From NCBI GenBank assembly GCA_033296725.1, contig MU857651.1, positions 1,156-65,155 on the forward strand: a DNA stretch of 64,000 nt, written 5' to 3'. Below the pieces are notes generated by a model. That model made no database searches. It saw only the letters and a program-made list of their open reading frames with translations, and was not told the DNA's origin. The DNA is from Corynascus novoguineensis (lineage: Eukaryota; Ascomycota; Sordariomycetes; Sordariales; Chaetomiaceae). This document shows, in pieces, positions 21,420 to 30,821 of the stretch; position 1 is the stretch's first letter; the number at the start of each line of letters is the position of its first letter. Made by a program: the position numbers and the translations under genes.

Positions 21420-23012
21420 CTACTCAAGCCGTGAAATCATGTGAGGAATCTCAGCAAAATCATCGAACCAGATCGGCCGCACCCCCATAGCAAGGTACCT
21501 CTGCTCCTCTGTCCGCAACTCTTCCACCGTAGGCACGATGCCACGTCGCTTCCTCGGCCATTTCAGTAGCGCATAGTGGTACCTCCCCGGCGCCCGTTGG
21601 ATCGCCGTCTCCAACAGGCCGTTCATGTTTTGGTCGGCAAAGGAGCATCCAACGTAGAGTGCTACATGGATAGGGTCCTCGAGATACTCGTTCATGACTT
21701 TTCGGAAAATGGCCGGCCGCTCCTGACTGTATGTCTCGGTGTACTGAGAAGTGGCAAAAACAAAGCGTACGTTCGTGATCAGGAACAACCGCGGCGGTGT
21801 GTACCCGTGCAGATGGAGCACACTCTGGGTCCACTGGCACTCTTGTCCTTGCCGCAAAGCGAACGTGTTGGGGTCCCCTGCTAGTTCTTCCCCGCGCATA
21901 GCCCAAGCCGCTGAGGGGACACCTTCATCGGTAAGGGCCCAGGACATGAAGGCATCGAAGTTGTTTGTGATGATGACATCCCAGCCAGGGTAATAGCCGG
22001 GGTTCCGGCGGTCACGCACATTCTGAGCGTGTGCCAGGCGTGCGACCGCGCGATGTATGGCGCTTGGTTGGCGCTGAACCCGGTATAAGCTGCTTGTGAT
22101 GTAAGTGAAAAGGTGCTGACCACAGAGAGAGTACGCAAGTTCGGCGCCATCCTTAAGGACCTCGTCGTCTGCGTCCCCAGCATCAATCTTGCGAATGATT
22201 TCTCGAGCTCGCTGCCTTTCAACATCGGTGTATTCCCTCACCGTCCTCTGTTCGAATCTGACACGCCTCGTACGAGAGGTTTCAGCCTGCATGTCGGGAC
22301 TGATTGAGCTACCCACAACTGTGGCACCACTAGCCTCCGACTGCAGTGGAAGGCCCGCATGTTCCCTAGATGCGTGTAGTGGTATATTTTCCGTATCCTC
22401 AGAAATGGGAACCGGTCTTTCCAGACCGCGATCCAACGTTACCTGCAACAGTTCTTTGACTAGGGCAGGCCATGACGGTGCGCCGCATGGGTCTGCGCAA
22501 GACACACCCGCGCCAAGGACTAGAGAAAGGGTCGACGATCTGCGGATGTGCTTCAGGAGTCGCAGGTCGAACTCGCGAACGTCCCAGCCTAAGCTGTTTC
22601 TAATAGATTCGACGAATGGCACTACGCGTCGAGCTTTCGCCTGAGCTTCCTGTCGAAGCCTTTCCAATTGTTGCCCGACTGTCGTTTCCGCTTCGTTCCG
22701 TTGCCCCGAAGAAGAAAGTCCTGAGACGTCGGTGTTACTGTCTTGACTTTCATTCATGAGTTCTGCTGTCGCGACAAGCCCACCTCGCACGGATTGTGAC
22801 TCTATATTGTATGCCCGATACAGCCCGTTGATATACGTTTCAAGCTCAAAGAGTGCTTCACCAGGGGGCTGGCTTTCTACTAGCTCGGTAAGGAGTGTAT
22901 CTTCCTGCCCATGGAGTGCTCTTATCCAGTCGCCCGCTCGTGTAGTTGACGGGCGTGGTCGTAAAGGAGATATTGATAATTGTGGCTGTCCTTGATGAAA
23001 GTGCTGTGCCAT
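21420..23012 (-). CDS. SIR2-like (SIR2_2-type) NAD-binding domain protein
   Basis: A single exon from ATG 23012 encodes 530 residues. Residues 1-150 are not a known domain to me: a Pro/Ser-rich start, a predicted helical stretch (QQLERLRQEAQAKARR, possible coiled coil) and a basic region. Residues about 155-500 form a SIR2-like Rossmann domain: LVLGAGVS (167-171), TNNFD (349-353, catalytic Asn equivalent), LHLHGY (His 400/402) and YVGCSFADQN (about 453-461), the order found in non-sirtuin SIR2 effectors such as Thoeris ThsA and bacterial DSR proteins. An insertion of about 100 residues (200-300) is rich in charged residues. The zinc-finger cysteines of sirtuin deacetylases are not evident. 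By family precedent it may hydrolyse NAD+ rather than deacetylate. It diverges from a lipase-like gene across 718 bp. No transmembrane segment. Confidence 0.85.
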   Translation of the reverse strand: MAQHFHQGQPQLSISPLRPRPSTTRAGDWIRALHGQEDTLLTELVESQPPGEALFELETYINGLYRAYNIESQSVRGGLVATAELMNESQDSNTDVSGLSSSGQRNEAETTVGQQLERLRQEAQAKARRVVPFVESIRNSLGWDVREFDLRLLKHIRRSSTLSLVLGAGVSCADPCGAPSWPALVKELLQVTLDRGLERPVPISEDTENIPLHASREHAGLPLQSEASGATVVGSSISPDMQAETSRTRRVRFEQRTVREYTDVERQRAREIIRKIDAGDADDEVLKDGAELAYSLCGQHLFTYITSSLYRVQRQPSAIHRAVARLAHAQNVRDRRNPGYYPGWDVIITNNFDAFMSWALTDEGVPSAAWAMRGEELAGDPNTFALRQGQECQWTQSVLHLHGYTPPRLFLITNVRFVFATSQYTETYSQERPAIFRKVMNEYLEDPIHVALYVGCSFADQNMNGLLETAIQRAPGRYHYALLKWPRKRRGIVPTVEELRTEEQRYLAMGVRPIWFDDFAEIPHMISRLE

Positions 23013-23730
23013 CGTTGCCGATTGAATTGCAGGCGCACTTCTGGGTTGATTGGTTGATTATTCTCGACTGTATTCTAGACCGAAGTAGCTGCGACTGTGG
23101 AATTTCTAACCCATTGGCAGGGACTGATGGCAAAGCAAAACACTAACTTACCTTTACCACAACCCTATTCACAAGAGTCGGGTGACAGGGTTACATCAGT
23201 GACATACTGATGAAGAACAGCGACATGGCTGCAGGAAAAGTGTAATTATGAATCAGGATGACGTCCAATAGCCACTTGCTATTGGTTCTCTTTTGGATTC
23301 TTCGGGTCCTAGAATTGGAATTTATCCATCTTATCTCACTTTGCCATCTACACTTCCTTAAATATTGTGTAAATATGTCACAATTATAGCCGTATGTCTC
23401 TCTGCAGGGATTGATTCTTAACAGAAAGTAGTAACTAAGCTTCAAGCCTGAGTCCAGCTGCCCGCTACACAGTATACGAGCTGATTTTGCGAAGTGGCAG
23501 TTCAGTGAATGCCTATAAGAGAAGAAGCCCTGCACATGGCCCAGGAATGCACAAGTCATGCACAAGTCATCACATCATCTGGCGTTTAGGATAAAGCGTG
23601 TAAGTCTATAGTCACTTACCCTGCTCAAGCAGTAGTTGGTTGCTACTATTATCCTATACAGCTGTGTCTGCAGATCATCTTAATTCATCATTCTGAACGG
23701 GTAACTATTCTATAATTTGAGACAATCACG
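23013..23730. promoter_or_regulatory. Shared divergent promoter of the SIR2-like and lipase-like genes
   Basis: 718 bp between two start codons facing away from each other. It is AT-rich relative to the coding regions. A short tandem repeat (AATGCACAAGTC/CATGCACAAGTC) lies near 23546-23570. No recognised transcription-factor site. The arrangement allows co-regulation, which the sequence alone does not show. Confidence 0.4.
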
Positions 23731-25481
23731 ATGGCGAATACTGCGCTACAAAATCTCACTAATCTAGTGAATGATCTCCAAGTTAGAGGTACTCTTGGGT
23801 CAAATCAATACCCAATTGTCCTTGGTATTGTAGTTCTTCTCCTTGTCTGCTGCGGGTATTAACAACTGAGTAGTTGCGGGTTTTGCCAGTTTTGGCGACC
23901 CATTGTTTGGGTCAATCAACTACTGGGGAGGATTTGAGGATCTGGCCTTGTCCTTACAAACGCACACGGGCGTTCCAGTCATACTACCTCGCATCGGGCC
24001 TTTGTCGACTAACTGGGAACGGGCATGTGAGCTTTACTGCCAATTGGTTAACATTCAGAGCACAGGGTAAGTTTCGGGATACTCGTCGATATACAAGCAT
24101 AATGGACTGAGGTCTTTATAGGCCCAGAACTGGGTATGATACTCGAGCAACTTCCCCAGCAACCCCTATTCGAGTCGATTACGGGCAGCATATCGCTCTG
24201 CCGACAATGACTCCACATCACACAAAGCAAGCGGTCGTTCTAGGAGCGCTTCCTGCAAACTGGAGATGGAGCGCAAACCATCCCGTTCACATGATATGTC
24301 ATTCACAAGGAGGCAATACTGTCCGCCTGCTCATCGAGCTGTTGTCAGGAAATTATGCGTCACTGAACCCGACATACTTCAATGGAAATAGGCAGAATTT
24401 CATCAGATCCGTGGTGACTCTTGGAACCTTTTACTGCGGCACTACTATAACTGATGTCATCTTCAACGTTAGTCCACAGCTCCTCCCTATCTCAGTATAG
24501 GATGACTGGGTGTCGCTGACATGGATCATTATAGGACATTCTTCGAAATGTTCAAGTCGGCGAGCTGATTCCGAAACTAGTGGTTTCTGCATCCCTAAAC
24601 CCCGGGCGCTTCGTCGACCTTCAGCTGGATCATTGGGGCTTCAGACCTCTCCCAGGTCCTATACAAGAAACTTTCTTACAGATGTATAATCGTCTGAGGT
24701 TTGATATCAGAAACTGGTGGATGGGGAACAATAATGCCGTCCAAGATAATGGTAGAGCCGGAGTCAGCAGACTGAATGAACGGTTCTCTCCAGGCGTATC
24801 GGCAGCGACATATTACTTCACCATGTCGTTCGATGCCACAAGACCCCTCCCTCAGAGATACGTCTCTGGAAAAGACCTTCAAAGCTTTCCAGTTCATCCT
24901 GTCGTGTCGGGTGGGGGTTGGTTATTCCCGGGGCCTTTCAACATATCCGCAAATTTCGCCGCTACTGCAATCAACATCACCCGCGGCATCCCGGGAACCC
25001 CCAGCGACGTTGACTACGCGAGGTGGGCCGTCGGACTTTTCAATGACCACCTCAGGATATTGGGATACCAAGTCAGGGTTCCCGAGCCGGGAGGCAGAAT
25101 CCCTCGAAGTGATATGCTCCCTACTCTATCCATATTTTCGGTCGGAATGAGTGGCATGAGCAGATCACTGAATCTTCCTGAGGAAAATGATGGGGTTGTT
25201 GATACGTCATCAATGCGTGCTCCAGAAAACGCACCAGTCCAGAACATCAACATCTTCAATTCTAATTCCATTCCAGCCAACCGCGGAGTTTATTGGGATC
25301 TAGGCCTGACTGAAGGTGTCGACCACGCGGACCAAATTGGAGTCTTTACTGGTGCTAACACGGTAAGTAATACAATGCCGATCGCCAATGTAGTAGCTAG
25401 GCGCTAACAGAGTAATCATAGTATACGAATGTGGTCCTACCAATATATGAGCGGCTTGGGGACCTTTTATCTGCTCTCTAA
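23731..25481 (+). CDS. Lipase-like alpha/beta hydrolase related to bacterial lipase family I.5
   Basis: Five exons, join(23731..23824, 23874..24066, 24122..24467, 24535..25362, 25422..25481), encode 506 residues; all phases agree. The joined N-terminus reads QYPIVLVAGFASFGDPLFG.. then SINYWGGFEDL and GPLSTNWERACELYCQL, closely matching Geobacillus/Staphylococcus-type lipases (VHGFxGF, YWGG, GPISSNWDRAxELY). RVDYGQHIA and HMICHSQGGNTVRLL follow, with the nucleophile Ser at about residue 157 and the pentapeptide H-S-Q-G-G. The usual HG before the oxyanion loop is AG here. LGLTEGVDHADQIG near the C-terminus supplies the probable catalytic His. There is no signal peptide, so it may act inside the cell, unlike its bacterial relatives. 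Transfer from bacteria long ago is plausible but untested. Confidence 0.83.
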
Positions 25482-26174
25482 TCCAGCATTGGAGGGCTGG
25501 CAATGCCCATTTACGCTCCTAGATCACTACCCGTGCCTATACCGGAAGGAACAACAGGCCACCAAATTCTCACCTTTTTTCTCTTTCTTTCCTCGAGTCT
25601 TAGTGTCTCCTATAGTCGTTGGAAGATAGTTGAAATACACTCCTGAGGCCGCTACAGTGACGGTAGCTATCACTTGACTGATGGCCGCGATAGTGAGCTC
25701 ATCAAAGTGCCCTGGACCAGTTATTGTTGTTGTGCTTCTCCGCCCTTGGTGTTTCCTATCCGCCTACAGATAGCTTCCTCTGACCGCAGCATAGCAAGTA
25801 GTTCATCACTCGCGCGTAACCGTAAGTTCCCCAATGTATCCAAGGTGGAGAACCACTTCCCGGAACCAAACTCATTTCATAACGCCAGTGTGTGGCTGAT
25901 AAGAACTCCGCAACACTGCCGAAAAGTTTACGATACTCTAAAATCGATCAAGTATAGCTTTGGCGATAGTGCCTCATATTTACCTCCTGCAAGTCTCTCG
26001 GATTTGCCGTTTGAGGAACGACTGGTGAGGGTACGCCCTAAAGGTCGACATTGAATTCCTCCTTAGTAATAAATTCTGACGGTGTGCCCGGAGCGAAAAG
26101 GTCGAAACACTCCCCACAGCAATGACCCTGCAACCTATAGCAGGTCGGATGCCCATACACGGCTTGCCGTATGC
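25482..26174. other. Intergenic between convergent lipase gene and MYND relic
   Basis: About 690 bp. Short open frames on the plus strand (25674-26054) have no recognisable content. No RNA gene seen. Confidence 0.4.
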
Positions 26175-28975
26175 TCACGGCCCCTTAGCAATACAATTCT
26201 TCTTGTGCCGCTTCCAATCCGCTCTCTGACACGCCCGCCCACAGTACTTAACCTTCCAGCACTTGGCACACGCCTTCAGCTCGCTACCCTCCTTTGACTT
26301 CTCCCTTGCACAGTTGCGGCCCCCCGTGATCCCATCCCTTTTGCCCTCCCCATCCCGGCCTAGCTCAAGCCCGAGAGCCTCAACATCCGTCATCACATCC
26401 TCTACCAACGCACTTGCAAACAAAGGCGAAATCGCCGCCCTTACACAATACCTTTTCACCAGCTCCTACATTGGCACATCCACCTCCCACTACTCTAGAA
26501 ACACCCCCTTGCCACACCTATACACTACCTCCTCGCCCGCCTCCACCGACAATGGTGCCCTCTATCTGCCCGGGCCAACCCGGTACTCATATCGCTCCCG
26601 GTACGCCTACTCCCCTGCGCGACACCGCTCCATCCACGCGGGCAGCACCTCCTTCCACAGCCTTAGTTCGTCCGTATCGACCTTGATGTGCACTGCCTCC
26701 CGGTCCCCGATAGCCGCCAAGAAGCCGCTACGTTCTAGCGTAGGCACGATGCCGCGTGTAACCGGTAGCAAGGCGTAGTCGAGCACGACTGTACGGCGGG
26801 CGAGATCGAGGAGTAGGGTAGAGGGGAAGATGAACATGTTGACGGCGATAGCATCCGCGGTATGGTTGTAAAGTGCGAAAATGGGTTCGTTTCTTAGAGA
26901 GGATAGATTACGTTTGGAGTCGAGGCCCGAAAACTGTATGAACAAGACATGTAGGCTTTCTTTTAGCACGATACGGGTACGCTCGGGCTAGCTCGCGGCG
27001 GCGAGGAGGAACGGGTTGCTACGTACGCTGGCTTCGTGGGCGGAAAACATTTGGCCGGTGTGGACAGGGAGGAAGGTTAGGGCGCTTGAGTTGGAGACGG
27101 AGATGATTGGAGCGGTCGAGAGGCAGATCTGTGGGTTGTTCTACAATATTGGGACCGGATTTTTAGTGCTGTTGGGAGGGTTAGGGAACAGGAGAGGGGA
27201 GGTGAAGGTGGCCGAGGGGTAAACGGCTGGGTCAGGTATAATGAAGGCGGTAAGCTCAATGTATACAGATGTACGGGCGATACGCGTTCTAAGGGACTCG
27301 ACAATGACTAGGACGGGAAAAGTGACTGTGATAGGGGTCTGGTTGAAGGTGACCGTGAAGGTGCATGGCGAGGTTGGGGCGATTTGGACTGGGCAACTAC
27401 CGAAGAGGGCGGACTTCACGTCCAGTCGGGCGGTCATGTAGGCAATCCTAGCCGTGCTCGGGTTGGCCATGACAGTGATTGCGGTCTTGACTTCTAAAGT
27501 GTTAGTAGCCGAGGACACGAAGCCGTCCTCGGCAAATTCTGGAACGACGATTGTCCCCGCCTGGTTGGGCAGGTCTTTTGCTGATATATACATGGTCGGT
27601 GTCGCCTAGATTTGTCTTGAAAAATGCTCAAGTTGATCCCTAGGTGACAGGCGAATCTGCTGGCGGTTATCGGTATGCTCTACATATAGAAGCTTATAAC
27701 CGTGGTCTATGGCTGGAGTAAAAGCAACCAGGAAGGGACTACAAAAGACACAAGCAGCGGATAGTTGCCATGCCAGCCCTTATGATCTTGGGTGATGTTT
27801 AGCTTGAAGGCATTGCTAACGGGACCCCTTTAAGGGAAACGCTACCAAAGCCAAGTTACACGGTAGCGAAGAAATCTCCCGGCGTATAAATATATAAGAA
27901 GAATCACTGACCACTCCATGGACGGGTATATTACCTACGGTCGAGGGGTCGGGATCGGTAAGAACCTGGAGAGCGGATCGCGGTACCTTTAGCGTGATGT
28001 AGACCGAGGGCGACATGTTCTCCCAATAGACAACACTAGGAGCCCCCTTTGGTGTCGTGCCAATCCCAATATCTTGTGTGGCAAAGCTTTTAAACGTGTT
28101 GACGGAGTATATACCTAGGAGGCACATGTATAGATACAGCTCCTACAAGTAGTGACGCCCGATGAAGAGGGTGCGATTAGGCTCAATGCGTGCTAGCAGG
28201 ATGTCTATGACTCGATCCTAGCTAGCGACAATACGCTTCTTGACAAGAACCAGAAAAGAAACAAAGCTCGCTCGGGTATAGGTAGGGAGCAAGGCTTGTA
28301 ACGTTGACTTAGGTTAATAGAGGCCATGGAGAGCATCCTTTCCATGTGTTCGCTAGGGAACATATCGACGTATACTCGATATAGGGTAGATGCCAGCTCT
28401 TCTTCGTCCATGCGTAAACGCTCTATATACGAGGCCGAATTACAAGATGGCTGCTTCCATGTGATTCATGAGTATCGGTGGTTTATAGGTATGACAGTTT
28501 CTTCTTGTTACGACAGAAAGAAGCATATCAACTGCTCGTCGCCGATGGATGAAGGGCATGTGTTTGTCCAGTATTCAACTAGAAAGAGGCCGAGGAGCAG
28601 GGAACTTGTCGGCAGGTGACCACCAAGAAGTTGATTAAGTTGTTCTTGTTACGAGCGATTCCGCTATACCAGGGTTTCAGTGTATAGACTTGACGAGGCA
28701 TGACAGTCTAGAAGGGGCGAGGCGGCGGTCAGTAGATTAAGTCCACCAACGTGGTCTATAAGATTTGAGGTGTCAATGACGTTGAAGGAGATGGGGGCAG
28801 TTCCGTCAGTGCCGTATTCGTCCTCGACTAGGACCAACGGCTCTAGGGTGTTGTATCGACTCCGATACTAGCGTGTACTCCTTTCAAAACCGGTGACTCG
28901 CCGATTTTGAAGCGTATGACAGAAGGATATAGCATCGCCAGCGAAGAAACGTAGTCTCACGTCCTCCCGGCTTCG
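26175..28975 (-). pseudogene. MYND-finger gene (DUF4470-like N-terminus) riddled with stops
   Basis: One long degenerate minus-strand gene can be followed in segments that together form a coherent protein. The segments are RLRFFAGDAISFCHTL (about 28950), FNVIDTSNLIDHVGGLNLL (about 28770), STLYRVYVDMFPSEHMERML (about 28370), LYLYMCLLGIYSVNTFKSFA (about 28110), TIVVPEFAEDGFVSSATNTL (about 27540), FLPVHTGQMFSAHEASVRSN (about 27060) and RTVVLDYALLPVTRGIVPTL (about 26780). The C-terminal MYND zinc finger is C-x2-C-WKVKYC-x3-C-x7-H-x3-C (about 26195-26260). At least eight stops interrupt it. Most are TAG or TAA in places where CAG, CAA or TGG would fit (for example NPVPIL*NNPQIC, LAAAS*PERTR), as expected of C-to-T changes of the RIP type. 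A start near 29507 with an upstream TATA-like ATAAATAG is possible. The N-terminal family name is from memory and less sure than the MYND call. Confidence 0.68.
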
Positions 28976-29991
28976 TCCCCGGGATGTGTTGCTCCACGTG
29001 AGAACTCGGCTCTGGCAGCTGCCACAACGCCCTCCGTCTTTGGCGCCCTCGGCGGATCTTGGGATTCAGTGAGTGCTTTGTGTACGGATTACTTTCCGTA
29101 CTGCCCAAAGTTGACCAGGGAAGCGGGACTTATCTGGGCGCACAGGCCCGCACTGCTAGGCTTTGAACTTCGTACAGCAACAACTTGAGCTACTCTATAT
29201 CGGCCAGTTTTGTGTGGTAAAGCGATCGTATGATATAGAAATTGGAAAACTATATAGAAATAACGTTACAGTCACATGAATTCCTAAACCCGACTTCTTC
29301 CTCGCTTTTTTTGTAACGTATTCTAAACAACCTTCTACCCTGAAAGCGTATATGGAGGTATCTGAGGAGTAGACCTTGTCTTATACAGCCTAGAGGGGGT
29401 GGTATCCTGGTTGGATATTGGGCTTTAGCGTATCTACCACCTTTTGGGATAGATCACCCTTAGGAGGACACTTTTCTGTCCTCTCCACTTTCCCGCATGA
29501 GCCGGGCGACATTGGCCGGCGAGCTGCAGGATGAAGGGGACAGGGAAAAGTGAACGAGATGAGGAGGCAGGGACCGAGCGAAGGGATGAGGGAGAGAAAG
29601 TCGCAAGTACAAGGAAGGGACGTCGGAGAGGAGGGGCTCTATTTATGTTCCGGGCACGGCTGGGCCGTGTAAAAACGCGGGTCTGACGGAGCGCTATAAC
29701 CGATCGGGAAGGACGCCATTCCCGGCAGGTGCAACAGCGTGTTCTGCATTACAGTTGTAACGATACCGACATCACGGAGAGTCCGCTACCCTTGCGGCTA
29801 CGTGAAAGACAGAAACGTCTACTAGGCCAACCCACTAACAAGTGACAAAATAGGTAAACGAAATAGGTAAAGGATATCTTTTATATACCGTGCTATATGT
29901 ACAAGTACCGTATCGCCAATGCCCGAACCGATCCTTAAAGTTTTTTTTTTTAAAAAAAAGAAAAAGAAAAAGAAAAAGAGACCACTCCACG
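28976..29991. other. Degenerate upstream part of the MYND relic and intergenic sequence
   Basis: About 1 kb containing what may be the promoter (ATAAATAG near 29640) and the decayed first part of the MYND gene. An A-rich run (AAAAAG repeats) lies at 29952-29980. No intact gene. Confidence 0.4.
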
Positions 29992-30821
29992 TTACATACC
30001 AGCGGCCTCGCAGATCTTGGTGGCCTCGGCGACGCGCTTGCCGTAAGCGCCTGGGACGGCCGAGACCTGAACTTTTTGGCAGAGGGTGCCGACATCCATG
30101 GTCTTCCAGCCCTTGATCGCCTTCATCTTGGTGATGAACTGGCCGGCCGACTTGGCAGGGTCCATGTCGGCGGCGATGTCCGGGTAGTACATGGCGCGCT
30201 GCTGGAAGATGCCAATGCTATCGTGGTCGCGGCCTAGCCCGTCGTGCGGGTAGTTGAGCGACTTGGGTACGGCCTTGTTGGCGAGCACGCGGATGCCGGA
30301 CTGCAGAAGTCGAAGTCAGCATTTTCTACCCCCATATATGGCGTCCTTTTTTTTTTTTTAGAATAATAAAGCAGTGAAGAACGTACCTCAACCAGCGCCG
30401 TCGCAATAACCGCCTGGCAACCGTGCCGCCCAACATCGTCCTTCTTGGCTTGGCCAATGACGGCCCTCGCGTTCTTGGTCTGGACCGCGTTCAAGCCGGG
30501 TAGGTTGCCGCTGCCATCATCGCCGCCATCATCATCACCGTCGTCGCCGTCGTCGCACTTGGGCGCGACGTAGTCGGTCGTGCCCGTCTTGATGTAGTAG
30601 TCGGCCACATAGCAACCGTCCGAGGTCTTGTCCCAGAGCGTGTCGCCGCCAACCGACGGCCCTGTTGTCTGGCAGGTAATCTCGACGTCGGTGCCCTGCG
30701 AGTACGTCTTGACCACGTCGTAGCTGGTCCCCGGCCCGGAGCGGCAGTTGAGCGAGGTGGGCTTGACAGGGTACGCGCTGGCCGCGGCCGCCAGGGAGAG
30801 AGCGAGAACCGGAAGATGCAT
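29992..30821 (-). CDS. Secreted SH3-domain protein with lysozyme-like C-terminal domain
   Basis: Two exons, complement(join(29992..30300, 30387..30821)), encode 247 residues. The intron (GTACGT..CTGCAG) joins ..VIATALVE to SGIRVLANKAVP. A signal peptide is clear (MHLPVLALSLAAAASA). Residues about 20-85 form an SH3b-type cell-wall-binding domain (LNCRSGPGTSYDVVKTYSQGTDVEITC, WDKTSDGCYVADYYI), then an Asp/Gly linker (DDGDDGDDDGG), then a catalytic-looking domain with GLGRDHDSIGIFQQRAMYYPD and WKTMDVGTLCQKVQVS. This layout matches the fungal SH3-carrying muramidases (assigned, I believe, to GH184) and genes often annotated NLP/P60-like. It probably cleaves bacterial peptidoglycan outside the cell. 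The exact enzyme class is inferred. Confidence 0.8.
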
